Both the position numbers and the translations under genes were made by a program. Positions 8,160-16,900 of a DNA stretch of 64,000 nucleotides are shown here, one piece after another; positions within the stretch are counted from its first letter, which is position 1, and every line of letters begins with the position of its first letter. Source of the stretch: an uncultured Parolsenella sp. (GTDB lineage: Bacteria; Actinomycetota; Coriobacteriia; Coriobacteriales; Atopobiaceae); assembly GCF_934660935.1 (NCBI RefSeq), contig NZ_CAKUIH010000004.1:123827-187826 (forward strand). The letters are read 5' to 3'. Below the pieces are notes generated by a model. The model was not told where the DNA came from and searched no databases. It saw only the letters and a program-made list of their open reading frames with translations.

Positions 8160-9026
8160 ATGAACGAGCAGCGCATTGCCATCATCACGGATTCGGGCAC
8201 TGACACCCCGGCGGACTTCGCCGCGGCTCATGACGTGCGCACCGTGTCGCTCGCAGTCAACTATTCCAACGGCGACAGTTATCGCTCCGGCTCGGAGATT
8301 ACCGCCGACGAGGTGATCGACCGCTTCGCCGAGGAGATTCCCACAACGAGCCTTCCCTCCCCCAAGGACATCCGAGAGGCTCTCGAGACCGCTCGTGCCG
8401 ATGGCTACGAGGCAGCCGTCTTCGTGACGATCAGCTCCGGTCTCTCCGCCACCAACCACACCGTCCACCTTGTCGCCGGCCAAATGCCCGATTTCCCGGT
8501 GGCGGTCGTCGACACCAAGAGCATCGGCATCGCGGCGGGTCTCACCGTCATGGCAGCCGTCCGCATGGTCGAGGCGGGCATCCCCTTCGACGAGCTCCAG
8601 GGCAGGCTCGAGGCCCTCGCAGCGGAGACCCACGGCTACTTCACCGTGCGCGAGCTCTCCTACCTGCGCCACGGTGGCCGCATCAACGAGGCCACCTACC
8701 GCCTCGGCAGCGTCCTGAACCTCAAGCCCGTCTTCACTTGCGATAAAGAGGGCAAGTACGTCACCGTCAAGAAGTGTCGTGGCTGGGAGAAGGCCCTCGC
8801 CAGCGAGCTTGCCATCATTGCCGAGAAGGCCAAGGAATACGCGCAGGTTATCTGTGCCGTGTGCTGCACCAAGGCGGAGCCTCGCACGGAGGAGCTCTCC
8901 GAGAAGATTCACGAGATGATTCCCAATTGTTGCGAAATCGTCAAGGTCAGCCTCTCGCCGGACCTGATCGTGCACGCGGGTCCCAGCCTCATTGGCATGG
9001 CAGCCCAGCCCGTCCCGGCACTCTAG
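8160..9026 (+). CDS. DegV family fatty-acid-binding protein
   Basis: A 288-residue DegV/EDD-domain protein. These soluble proteins bind a fatty acid and, as FakB-type subunits, can present it to the kinase FakA. Family signatures are ITDSGTDTPADF at residues 9-20, TSLPSPKDI, the lipid-binding ISSGLSATNHTV, and the closing VHAGPSLIGMA. The ATG at 8160 is preceded by AGGGAG at suitable distance. No FakA (DAK-type) gene is nearby. Which fatty acid is bound cannot be told from sequence. Confidence 0.9.
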   Translation: MNEQRIAIITDSGTDTPADFAAAHDVRTVSLAVNYSNGDSYRSGSEITADEVIDRFAEEIPTTSLPSPKDIREALETARADGYEAAVFVTISSGLSATNHTVHLVAGQMPDFPVAVVDTKSIGIAAGLTVMAAVRMVEAGIPFDELQGRLEALAAETHGYFTVRELSYLRHGGRINEATYRLGSVLNLKPVFTCDKEGKYVTVKKCRGWEKALASELAIIAEKAKEYAQVICAVCCTKAEPRTEELSEKIHEMIPNCCEIVKVSLSPDLIVHAGPSLIGMAAQPVPAL

Positions 9027-9068
9027 CGTCCGCCCCCGGGCAAGAGCCAAACCACCCAGAACCCATGC

Positions 9069-9091
9069 GGAGGCCGCCTCGAGCGGCCTCC
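9069..9091 (+). terminator. Perfect 9-bp GC hairpin after the DegV gene
   Basis: GGAGGCCGC and GCGGCCTCC pair around CTCGA, 43 bases after the DegV stop. There is no T-run, so termination is plausible but weakly supported. Confidence 0.45.
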
Positions 9092-9315
9092 TCCACATGC
9101 AGGGATTGCGAGGGCACTGGCCACAAAAGCCTCGACGCCGCAAAACGCTCCGCTGCCTGTAACAATCCAACGAACAGCGGCACCGTTCGGTATCGTCTCC
9201 CCTAGCACTCGTGCATAATGTGTAAATCGCACATTTGCGCGCATAAGCCCGCACACGCTGGGCCTGCGCGTCCGCAAGCGCATGCCGCACGTCCATGCCA
9301 AACGAAGGGGACATC

Positions 9316-10680
9316 GTGTCTATTACTGCAGAAGAGGTCGCCGAGACACTCAACATGGTGACCGAGCAGCACCTCGACATTCGCACCATCACCATGGGCA
9401 TCTCGCTCATGGGCTGCGCGGACGAGAACCTCGACCGCATGTGCACCAAGGTATATGACCGCATCACCACCAAGGCCGAGCACCTCGTTGAGACCGCGGA
9501 GAACCTCGAGCGCGAGTATGGCATCCCCATCGTCAACAAGCGCGTCTCCGTAACGCCCATCGCCCAGATTGCCGCCGCCTGCCCGGACATCGACCTCGTG
9601 CCGCTCGCGCACGCGCTTGACCGCGCAGCGGAGACCCTCGGCATCGATTACCTTGGCGGCTATTCCGCCCTCGTGCACAAGGGCATCGGCGACGCAGATC
9701 GCCGTCTCATCAACTGCATCCCCGAGGCGCTTGCCTCCACGAGCCGCGTGTGCTCGAGCGTAAACGTCGCGAGCCTGCGCGCCGGCATCAACATGGACGC
9801 CGTCCTCATGGCTGCCCAGACCATCATCGACGCCGCCAAGCTCACGGCGGATCGTGATTCCGTGGGCGCCTCCAAGTTCGTCTGCTTCGCCAACATGGTC
9901 GAGGACTCGCCGTTCATGGCGGGCGCCGTCCATGGCTCTGGCGAGGCTGACGCCGTCATCAACGTCGGCGTCTCCGGCCCCGGCGTCATGGCGGCGGCCC
10001 TCGCCGAGCTCCCCAAGACGGCCGACATGATGGAGGTTGCGGAGCGCATCAAGCAGACCGCCTTCAAGATCACCCGTGCCGGCGAGCTCATGAGCCGCCA
10101 GGCCGCGAGCCGCCTCGGTGTCGAGAAGGGCATCGTCGACCTCTCGCTCGCCCCCACCCCCGCCATCGGCGACTCCGTGGCACGCATCCTCGAGATCATC
10201 GGCGTCGGCCAGTGCGGCGGTCCGGGCACCACGTGCGCCCTCGCCATGCTCAACGACGCCGTCAAGAAGGGCGGCGTCATGGCGAGCTCCAGCGTGGGCG
10301 GCCTGTCCGGCGCCTTCATCCCGGTCTCCGAGGACGCCGGCATGATCGACGCCGCCGAGGCCGGCGCGCTCTCCCTCGAGAAGCTCGAGGCCATGACCTG
10401 CGTGTGCTCCGTCGGCCTCGACATGATCGCCGTTCCGGGCGACACGCCGGTCGAGGCGATCGCCGGCATCATCGCCGACGAGATGGCCATCGGCGTCATC
10501 AACAACAAGACCACCGCCGTTCGCCTCATCCCCGCCATCGGCAAGGCCGAGGGCGACTGCGTCGAGTTCGGCGGCCTCTTTGGCCGCGCCCCCGTCATGC
10601 ACGTGAACCCCAACGCGGGTCACGTCCTGGCGCACCGCGGCGGCCGCTTCCCCGCCCCGCTCAACTCCCTCAAGAACTAG
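9316..10680 (+). CDS. UPF0210/DUF711 family protein (PFL family)
   Basis: A 454-residue member of the UPF0210 (DUF711) family, structurally related to glycyl-radical (PFL-like) folds but without the radical glycine loop. Typical text is TITMGISLMGCAD near the N terminus, NVGVSGPGV, LAPTPAIGDSVARILEIIGVGQCGGPGTT, and GRAPVMHVN at the C terminus. The likely start is GTG 9316, with GGGG 6 bases upstream, because family members begin at this point; an ATG at 9295 would add seven residues. In other genomes it often follows an ACT-domain gene, which is absent here. Biochemical function is unknown. Confidence 0.85.
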   Translation: MSITAEEVAETLNMVTEQHLDIRTITMGISLMGCADENLDRMCTKVYDRITTKAEHLVETAENLEREYGIPIVNKRVSVTPIAQIAAACPDIDLVPLAHALDRAAETLGIDYLGGYSALVHKGIGDADRRLINCIPEALASTSRVCSSVNVASLRAGINMDAVLMAAQTIIDAAKLTADRDSVGASKFVCFANMVEDSPFMAGAVHGSGEADAVINVGVSGPGVMAAALAELPKTADMMEVAERIKQTAFKITRAGELMSRQAASRLGVEKGIVDLSLAPTPAIGDSVARILEIIGVGQCGGPGTTCALAMLNDAVKKGGVMASSSVGGLSGAFIPVSEDAGMIDAAEAGALSLEKLEAMTCVCSVGLDMIAVPGDTPVEAIAGIIADEMAIGVINNKTTAVRLIPAIGKAEGDCVEFGGLFGRAPVMHVNPNAGHVLAHRGGRFPAPLNSLKN

Positions 10681-10701
10681 GCGGCAGCGAGGCAAGGCAA
10701 G

Positions 10702-11868
10702 ATGTCAGACGATCAGCGCGAGAGCGACCTGGACGAAACGTTCGAGTCAGCCGATGCGCCCGAGTTGAACAACGTCGCCGAGACGAACGAGAGGCTCGTC
10801 GAGGCGGAGATAGACACCGAGACGGAAGCGCAGGCGGAAACGCCCGCGCTTCCGCGCGTGCTTAGGTGGCTCCTCCTCGTGGACGCCCGCGCCTCCGTCA
10901 TAGCCAGCGCGGTCGCTGTCGTCATCATCATCGCCCTCGTCTTTGGTATCGCACACACGAAGAACGATTCTGTGGCGGCTCGCCCGGGAGAACCCGTCGG
11001 TGTCCTCAGCGCTCGAGTGTCCGCACCGCCCTCAAGCGGAGCCTCCTTCGCGGATAGCCTAATCTCGACAGGGTTTTCCGTCCCCGAGGACCCAGCGGGC
11101 ATCGTCGTCTCAGATGCCAGCATCACCAACGACAAAATCGTCCCTCTTCGTCACGCGACCGACGCCATCGAAGACGCGGGCTACAAGGTTGGCTATGTCC
11201 TGCTAGACGTCAACACCGGCGCGACCATCAGCTACAACGCAGACACCGCCTTCTACTCCGCAAGCTCGCTCAAGGGGCCCTATGTCGCCGCGCTCGCGCG
11301 CTATGGCCTGGGCGATGGCATCGAATCCCTCTCGGGCCTCATCTCCGCGACGATCGAGCAGTCTGACAACGTCGCCTACGCCATCTTGCGCGGGAGCAAC
11401 GGCGACGACGTCATGCGACAGCTCGTTGACGAAGCGGGCGCGGAGAACCTGCCGGCAACGGCGGCGACCAGCGACATCGACTCTGCCATGCAGACGCTCA
11501 GCGTCGCGAGCATCGCGGACAATAACTACGAGTTTGTGACGCCTAACCAGCTGCTTTCGATGTGGGCGCTCTGTGGGCAGTACCTTGCCAGCAACGAGCC
11601 GGGAGCCGCCTATCTCGCAAGCGAGTTCGCCATACCGGAGACCTCTGCAATCAAGTACGTGGGCAGAGCCTTTGGCGGCACCTGGTCAAAGGCCGGATGG
11701 TACCCCGGCGAGGGCGGCTCCCTCTCGACCACGGTCGACGCCGGCGTGGTGCGCGAGGAGACCGGCGATGTGGTTCTCGTCGTAATGACCAACAAAGGCT
11801 CGGACTTCTCCGTTATCGACAGCATCGCGCTCGAGCTTCTCGAGCTCCACGAGCATATGGCGGGTTAA
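10702..11868 (+). CDS. Membrane-anchored class A beta-lactamase-like serine hydrolase
   Basis: A 388-residue protein with an acidic cytoplasmic tail of about 50 residues, one hydrophobic anchor at about 64-84, and an extracytoplasmic domain of the beta-lactamase/D-Ala-D-Ala-peptidase fold. The catalytic SxxK is SSLK in FYSASSLKGPY, the SxN element is SDN in IEQSDNVAY, and the KTG equivalent reads KAG in TWSKAGWYPG. The fold suggests a penicillin-interacting peptidase or a lactamase-like relative. The missing Glu166-type omega-loop signature makes true beta-lactamase activity uncertain. It begins 21 bases after the UPF0210 stop with a purine-rich AGGCAAGGCAAG, so co-transcription is likely, and it converges on murB with a 5-base gap. 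Confidence 0.8.
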   Translation: MSDDQRESDLDETFESADAPELNNVAETNERLVEAEIDTETEAQAETPALPRVLRWLLLVDARASVIASAVAVVIIIALVFGIAHTKNDSVAARPGEPVGVLSARVSAPPSSGASFADSLISTGFSVPEDPAGIVVSDASITNDKIVPLRHATDAIEDAGYKVGYVLLDVNTGATISYNADTAFYSASSLKGPYVAALARYGLGDGIESLSGLISATIEQSDNVAYAILRGSNGDDVMRQLVDEAGAENLPATAATSDIDSAMQTLSVASIADNNYEFVTPNQLLSMWALCGQYLASNEPGAAYLASEFAIPETSAIKYVGRAFGGTWSKAGWYPGEGGSLSTTVDAGVVREETGDVVLVVMTNKGSDFSVIDSIALELLELHEHMAG

Positions 11869-11873
11869 CGAAC

Positions 11874-12818
11874 CTAGAACTCGCCCACGAACCTGACCTC
11901 GGGCTCGAGCTCGACGTCGAACTGACGCTTGACCTCGTTCTGGACATGGGAGATGACGGCGCGCACGTCGGCCGCCGTAGCATCGCCAAGGTTCACGACG
12001 AAGCCCGCATGCTTAGTCGAGACCGCGGCTCCCCCCACCTGGTAGCCCTTGAGGCCGGCATCGCTGATGAGCTTGCCGGCAAAGTGGCCCTCGGGGCGCT
12101 TGAAGGTCGAGCCCGCGCTGCCATACTCAAGCGGCTGCTTGGACTGGCGCGCCTCCGTAAGCTCGGCCACGCGATCCGCAATCTGGGAGCGGTCGCCCGC
12201 CTCGAGCTTGAACGTGGCGGAGAGCACCACAAGGCCCTCGGTGCGCACGCGGCTCGTGCGGTAGCCCATCTCGAGCTGATCGGCCGGAATCTCCTCGACA
12301 TAGCCACTCGGCATGAGGCAGCGGACGCTCTCGAGGACATCGGCGCAGCAGCCGTCATAGGCACCGGCGTTCATGAAGACGGCGCCGCCCACGCTGCCCG
12401 GGATGCCACAGGCAAACTCAAGGCCCGTTAGGCCGAGGGAAGCCGCGAGCTCGGATACATCCGCGATGGCAGCACCTGCCTCACAGAGGATCTCGCAGGC
12501 CTCGCGCGGATCACCCAACAACAGGATGTCGTCGAGCGCGCCGGCGCAGTCGATCATGACACCGCGATAGCCCTTGTCGCCGACGAGTAGGTCAGAGCCC
12601 AGGCCAAGCAGAAAGTGCGGCACACCCGTATCGACGCAGGCGCGCGTGACGCGCACGAGCTCGTCCTCCGTCGCGGGCGTGACGAACAGGTCCGCCGGAC
12701 CGCCGACGCCGAAGGTGGTGTGGGCGCTCATCGGTTCGTCGCGGCGGACGGCATCCGCGCCCACCACGCTCTCGAGGGCGTGGGCGAGGGCGTCGAACTT
12801 CTCGGAATCCTGGGACAT
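11874..12818 (-). CDS. murB: UDP-N-acetylenolpyruvoylglucosamine reductase
   Basis: A 314-residue FAD enzyme that reduces UDP-GlcNAc-enolpyruvate to UDP-MurNAc, the second committed step of peptidoglycan synthesis. Visible motifs are the FAD-binding THTTFGVGGPADLFV-like N-terminal region (here AHTTFGVGGPADL), GLGSDLLVGD, GIPGSVGGAVFMNAGAYDG, the catalytic serine region YGSAGSTFKRPEGHFAG, and the terminal glutamate in LEPEVRFVGEF. Length is normal for the type II enzyme. GGAGG precedes the ATG at 12818. It is a single gene converging on the serine hydrolase with only 5 bases between stops. Confidence 0.95.
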   Translation of the reverse strand: MSQDSEKFDALAHALESVVGADAVRRDEPMSAHTTFGVGGPADLFVTPATEDELVRVTRACVDTGVPHFLLGLGSDLLVGDKGYRGVMIDCAGALDDILLLGDPREACEILCEAGAAIADVSELAASLGLTGLEFACGIPGSVGGAVFMNAGAYDGCCADVLESVRCLMPSGYVEEIPADQLEMGYRTSRVRTEGLVVLSATFKLEAGDRSQIADRVAELTEARQSKQPLEYGSAGSTFKRPEGHFAGKLISDAGLKGYQVGGAAVSTKHAGFVVNLGDATAADVRAVISHVQNEVKRQFDVELEPEVRFVGEF

Positions 12819-13131
12819 GGGTCCTCCTCGGGCTACGCGCGCGGCCGCGCGGCGATGATCATGAGCTGCGATGACCGGCCAGGCAGCCCAAGGCTGCCGC
12901 GCGGCGAACGTCTGATTCTCTCCGCTGAAGTTTACCCGCCCTTTCGCGCGTCAATGCAAACTCCGCATTCGGGGCCGCCAGACCGGGGCGTCTCCGCCTC
13001 GCAGGGCATACTCCGCCGTACCTCGGCCCCGGCGCCACGTGCCCGCTCCCCCGTTCGTCCCACAGCGTCTCGAGCCCTCGCGCATAAATCCCTTTGCGCG
13101 CCGTGGGCAATGTGCTAGCCTATCGGTGTCA
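12819..13131. other. Intergenic region between murB and the FMN riboswitch
   Basis: About 310 bases carrying the murB start region on one side and the riboswitch promoter on the other. I see no gene, repeat or tRNA in it. Confidence 0.5.
13094..13121 (+). promoter_or_regulatory. Probable promoter of the riboflavin ECF operon
   Basis: TTGCGC at 13094-13099 and an extended -10 TGTGCTAGCCT ending at 13121 are 16 bases apart. The start would fall about 10 bases before the riboswitch. The TGTGCTA-type -10 is also seen before both tRNA genes in this window. Confidence 0.55.
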
Positions 13132-13265
13132 GTTTCAGGGCGGGGCGAAATTCCCCACTGGCGGTAACTGGTGGCAAAGAGCCAACCAGGAGCCCGCGAC
13201 CCGCGAATACGCGGTCGATCCGGTGAGAGTCCGGAGCCAACGGTCACAGTCCGGATGGAAGAAAC
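13132..13265 (+). promoter_or_regulatory. FMN riboswitch (RFN element)
   Basis: The conserved RFN blocks occur in order: AGGGCGGGGCGAAATTCCCC, ACTGGCGGTA, AGCCCGCGA, GGTGAGAGTCCGG, and CAGTCCGGATGGAAGAAA. The closing P1 helix is GTTTC (13132-13136) with GAAAC (13261-13265). The P1 3' strand touches the GGAGG ribosome site of ribU, and no terminator hairpin with U-run lies between, which points to translational control. FMN binding would lower uptake of riboflavin. Confidence 0.95.
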
Positions 13266-13276
13266 GGAGGCCACTT

Positions 13277-13846
13277 ATGGCTACTTCCACGCACGCAAAC
13301 TCCCACGCAACCACCGGCACCACGTCAGGCGGCTGGTCGACTCAGCGCATCGCCATCTGCGCGCTGTTCGTCGCCGTCTCGATGATCGTCAGCTACATGG
13401 AGATCCCGGTTCCGCCGGTCGCGTGGCTGAAGTACGACCCGTCCGGCGCCGTCTGCCTCGTCGCCGGCCTCGCCTTCGGCACGGGCACGGGCGCCATCGT
13501 GAGCGTCCTGTCCTGGCTCCCCCACCTCTTCATGAATCCGTGGGGCGGCCTCATGGGCATCCTCTGCACGCTCGCGCTCGTCGTTCCCGCCTCGCTCGTG
13601 TACGAACGCAAGCAGACCGTCGCTGGCGCTGCCACCGGCATGGCGCTCGGCGCCGTCGCCACCCTCGTCGTCGCCTGCGGAGCCAACATCGTCATCACCC
13701 CGATCTACACCCCCACGATGACCTCGGCCGACGTCATGGCCATGATCGTGCCGGTGCTGCTGCCTTTCAACATCATCAAGGTCGCGCTCAACTGTGCCGT
13801 GACCGCCGTGGTGTTCAAGCCCGTCTCCAAGCTCGTGAGCAGGTAA
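13277..13846 (+). CDS. ribU: Riboflavin ECF transporter substrate-binding subunit RibU
   Basis: A 189-residue S-component with about six hydrophobic helices. Riboflavin specificity follows from the FMN riboswitch just upstream together with family text such as WLKYDPSGAVCLVAGLAFGTGTGAIVSVLSWLPHLF, whose LKYDPS motif is typical of RibU. Residues 1-20 are a polar tail. The ATG at 13277 has GGAGG 6 bases upstream, immediately after the riboswitch. It delivers riboflavin when docked on the ECF module made by the next two genes, which start immediately after its stop. Confidence 0.93.
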   Translation: MATSTHANSHATTGTTSGGWSTQRIAICALFVAVSMIVSYMEIPVPPVAWLKYDPSGAVCLVAGLAFGTGTGAIVSVLSWLPHLFMNPWGGLMGILCTLALVVPASLVYERKQTVAGAATGMALGAVATLVVACGANIVITPIYTPTMTSADVMAMIVPVLLPFNIIKVALNCAVTAVVFKPVSKLVSR

Positions 13847-15616
13847 TTGGCCGCCTCGCCTAACAACGCGCCCATGTCGAGGGCCCAGCTCAAGGACGTC
13901 CGTCTCTCCTATGACGGCGGCCTCACCTGGGCCCTCGATGGCGTTTCGCTACGCATTGAACCCGGCGAGCGCATTTGCGTGCTCGGTCCCAACGGCTCCG
14001 GTAAGTCGTCACTCGCTCAGGTGCTCGCAGGCCTGGTTGCGCCTGACGAGGGAACCGTCGAGCTCGCAGGCCGTACCTGCTTCGACGGCTCGCCTGACCC
14101 GGACGCCTACCGTCACGCGCGCCGGGTCACGGGCCTCGTCTTCCAGAACCCCGAGGACCAGATCGTCACGAGCGTCGTCGCCGATGACGTGGCCTTCGGG
14201 CCAGAGAACCTCGGCATCGAGCGCATCGACATCGCCCGACGCGTCAACGAGGAACTGGGACGCGTGGCGATGTCCGCATATGCCCAGGCAGATCCGGCGC
14301 GCCTCTCCGGCGGCCAGCAGCAGCGCGTCGCCATCGCGAGCGCCCTCGCCATGCACCCAGACATGCTCGTGCTTGACGAGCCCGGCGCCATGCTCGACGT
14401 CCGCGGGCGCCGCGGCATCATGCGCGTGCTCGACCTGCTTCAGGAGGCCGGCACCACCCTCGTCCACGTCACGCACTTCATGGACGAGGCGCTCGCCGCA
14501 GACCGCGTCATCGTAATGCGCTCCGGTCACGTCGCTCTCGAGGGAACTCCCGCCGAGGTCTTCGCGCACGCCCGCGAGCTACGTGAATGCGGCCTTGACC
14601 TTCCTCTCGCAACGCGCGTGTCGCTCGAGCTTGGCCTGGAGCCCTGCGCAAGCGCAAGCGAGCTCGCGCATGTCCTTGCCGAGAGGGGCGCGAACCAGGG
14701 GGTCATCGCGTCTGCGGACGAGGAACCGTCCCCGCACGCGACAAACATCCCTACCAGCGATAACGCGCCGGCAGCCCTCCGCTTCTCAAACGTCAGCTTC
14801 TCGTACGGCGCTGCCCCCACCCTTGACGACCTCTCCTTCGAGCTTGCGCGCGGTGAGCTCGTCGCCCTCATCGGCCAGACGGGTTCCGGCAAGTCCACGA
14901 TCGCCCGCCTCGCATGCGCGCTCGGCAATCCACAATCCGGCGAAGTCAGCGTATGTGGCATTCCTGCCGCTGACCGTAAGCGCCGCCGCGAGCTTCGCGG
15001 CAAGATCGGCTTCGTGATGCAGCGCCCCGAGCGCCAACTCTTCGCCAAGACCGTCGCGGCAGACGTCGCCTACGGCCCTCGCAACCTCGGACTTCCCGAG
15101 GAAGAAGTCGCTCGCCGCGTGAACGAGCAGCTCGAATTCCTCGGCATCGCCGATAAGGCCAGCGCCTCCCCCTTCGACCTCTCGGGCGGACAGCAGCGAC
15201 TCGTTGCCCTGGGCGGCGTCCTCGCCATGGAGCCCGAGGTCCTCGTCCTCGACGAGCCGGTCGCCGGGCTCGACCCGCGCGGAGCCGCCCGCCTGCGCGA
15301 GCACGTTCGTGCGCTCCACGCCCGCGGAGTGACCGTGCTCATGATCTCCCACTCGATGGAGGACGTCGCCGAGCTCGCTGATCGCGTCATCGCGCTCGAC
15401 CAGGGACGCATTGCCCTCGCCGGCACGCCTGAGGAGGTCTTCTCCCATGGGGAAGCCCTTCACAAGCTTGGCCTCGGCGTACCCGCCCCCCTCGAGCTCG
15501 CCCACAGCCTCGAGGACGCCGGCGTTTTCGCACCGGGCGAGCTTGGCCAGCCGCTCACAACCAGCGCGCTCGTCACCAACATCACCCGGCTCAGAGGAGG
15601 GGATCGATCTTGCTAG
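13847..15616 (+). CDS. ECF transporter double ATPase (fused EcfA1-EcfA2)
   Basis: A 589-residue fusion of two ABC ATPase domains that power ECF vitamin uptake. The first half has Walker A GPNGSGKSSL, signature LSGGQQQRVAIA and Walker B MLVLDEPG. The second half has GQTGSGKST, signature LSGGQQRLVALGG and Walker B VLVLDEPVAG. In many bacteria these are two genes, so one chain carrying both is a recognised but less common layout. The frame opens with TTG 13847 directly after the ribU stop, with AGCAGG just upstream, implying translational coupling. ATG 13874 is an alternative without a ribosome site. The stop overlaps the start of ecfT. Confidence 0.92.
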   Translation: MAASPNNAPMSRAQLKDVRLSYDGGLTWALDGVSLRIEPGERICVLGPNGSGKSSLAQVLAGLVAPDEGTVELAGRTCFDGSPDPDAYRHARRVTGLVFQNPEDQIVTSVVADDVAFGPENLGIERIDIARRVNEELGRVAMSAYAQADPARLSGGQQQRVAIASALAMHPDMLVLDEPGAMLDVRGRRGIMRVLDLLQEAGTTLVHVTHFMDEALAADRVIVMRSGHVALEGTPAEVFAHARELRECGLDLPLATRVSLELGLEPCASASELAHVLAERGANQGVIASADEEPSPHATNIPTSDNAPAALRFSNVSFSYGAAPTLDDLSFELARGELVALIGQTGSGKSTIARLACALGNPQSGEVSVCGIPAADRKRRRELRGKIGFVMQRPERQLFAKTVAADVAYGPRNLGLPEEEVARRVNEQLEFLGIADKASASPFDLSGGQQRLVALGGVLAMEPEVLVLDEPVAGLDPRGAARLREHVRALHARGVTVLMISHSMEDVAELADRVIALDQGRIALAGTPEEVFSHGEALHKLGLGVPAPLELAHSLEDAGVFAPGELGQPLTTSALVTNITRLRGGDRSC

Positions 15617-16413
15617 CCTCCCCAATCGGCCGCTATCAGCCTGGCACCTCGCTCGTGCACCGCCTCGACGCGCGCGTGAAGGTGATCTGCCTCATGGCCC
15701 TCGTCATTCTCATGGTCACGGTGACCACCCCGACGGGACTCGCCCTCGCCGCGATCGGCATCCTCGCGCTCGTCGCCGCAAGCCACGTTACGCCCAAGAT
15801 CATCTGGGCAAGCGTTCGCCCCATCGTGCCCTTCGTAGCCTTCGTCGCCGTCTTTAACCTCTTCATGGCGCACGGCGGGACAACGCTCGCGCAACTAGGG
15901 CCGCTCGCGCTCACCACTGAGGGCATCTGGATCGCCGCGCTCTACGCGGTCCGCCTGCTTATGGCAGTGGCACTGGGCGCCCTGCTGCTGCTCACCACCA
16001 CACCCACTGCCCTCACGGACGCATTCGAGTCCCTGCTCTCGCCTCTCGGCCGTTTGGGCCTTCCCGCCCATGAGATCTCGATGGTGCTCTCACTCGCCCT
16101 TCGCTTCGTGCCGGTGCTTGCGGACGAAGCTCAGTCGATCATGGATGCCCAAGCAGCACGAGGCGCGTCCTTCGAGGAGGGTGGCCTCGCCAACCGCGTC
16201 CGTGCCATTGGCGCCATCCTCGTGCCGATGTTCGCCGGAGCGATTCGTCACGCCGACAATCTCTCCCGAGCGCTCGACGCCCGTTGCTATGAAGGCGGCG
16301 CGGGTCGTACGCACTACCATGAGCAGCGCATCCGCCCGCGCGATATCGCGTTCGCGGCCGCCTGCGTCCTCTGGAGCGCCTGCCTCATCGCGCTTTCGGC
16401 TCTTGGAATCTAG
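15610..16413 (+). CDS. ecfT: ECF transporter transmembrane subunit EcfT
   Basis: A 267-residue membrane subunit that couples ATP hydrolysis to movement of the S-component. Family landmarks are the N-terminal segment GTSLVHRLDARVKV, the coupling-helix Ala-Arg-Gly motif in DAQAARGASFEEGG, and the second motif ALDARCYEGG. Several hydrophobic helices span residues 25-125 and 245-265. The TTG start at 15610 overlaps the end of the ATPase gene by 7 bases and is preceded by GAGGAGGGG at ideal distance. Here the energising module is co-transcribed with ribU under FMN control. Confidence 0.92.
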   Translation: MLASPIGRYQPGTSLVHRLDARVKVICLMALVILMVTVTTPTGLALAAIGILALVAASHVTPKIIWASVRPIVPFVAFVAVFNLFMAHGGTTLAQLGPLALTTEGIWIAALYAVRLLMAVALGALLLLTTTPTALTDAFESLLSPLGRLGLPAHEISMVLSLALRFVPVLADEAQSIMDAQAARGASFEEGGLANRVRAIGAILVPMFAGAIRHADNLSRALDARCYEGGAGRTHYHEQRIRPRDIAFAAACVLWSACLIALSALGI

Positions 16414-16439
16414 CCCTCGCAAGCATTTTCCGCGGCCAA

Positions 16440-16645
16440 TGGTCAAAAACACCTTCTTGGCGTACGGTCCAAGTCGATCACATCGTCAGTTGCTTGACTG
16501 GAGTCAAACAACTGAGTACTTAAGGAGCCTCTACCCAAGCCCAGCCACACCTTACGGGCCCAAATCGATCAATTAACTGTCGCACGCACCGCGCTTCACA
16601 CCACAAATTGTCTTCAGGCGTACGCCAAGATGGGTTTTTTGACCA
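16440..16645. repeat. 206-bp MITE-like element with 27-bp terminal inverted repeats
   Basis: The ends 16440-16466 (TGGTCAAAAACACCTTCTTG onward) and 16619-16645 are inverted repeats matching at 24 of 27 positions. Inside, 16487-16498 and 16503-16514 form an 11-of-12 hairpin (CAGTTGCTTGAC). It encodes no protein. I see no clear target-site duplication, so mobility is a hypothesis; a structured RNA is the alternative. Confidence 0.6.
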
Positions 16646-16810
16646 TCCTCTCGGAAAAATCCTCTGGCGACATTAGAGGGGCGAGCAGAAGGCGTTTACA
16701 TGGCTTGGCATCAGCGAACTTCGACTCCGTAGATATGTCAACGACCCCACGGAAGCACTTTGCATGGCTTGTTGCCCACGAGGCGCGATGTCCGCCCTCT
16801 CAGCCGTAGA

Positions 16811-16900
16811 CCTGCCGTGTGGGCTCGTAACTAGAACCGTTCGTCAGATGTCCCACCTGCCATGTGGAGTCGTAACTAGAACTGTTCGCCAGATGTCTCA
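16811..16900 (+). repeat. Two-copy 45-bp tandem repeat with codon-like divergence
   Basis: 16811-16855 and 16856-16900 differ at seven sites if the following base is counted. Read in one frame (LPCGLVTRTVRQMSH then LPCGVVTRTVRQMSH) all but one difference are third-position synonymous changes. This suggests a coding history, although the surrounding frame is not convincing as a live gene. Confidence 0.7.

Noticed and set aside
9202..10695. Long open frame antisense to the UPF0210 gene
   Set aside because: A product of the high-GC codon pattern. Its translation is Arg/Asp/Gly-rich without motifs, whereas the sense strand is a clear family member.
10702..11868. Antibiotic-resistance beta-lactamase
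   Set aside because: Has SxxK and SDN but KAG instead of KTG, a membrane anchor, and no recognisable omega-loop Glu; a cell-wall hydrolase role is at least as likely.
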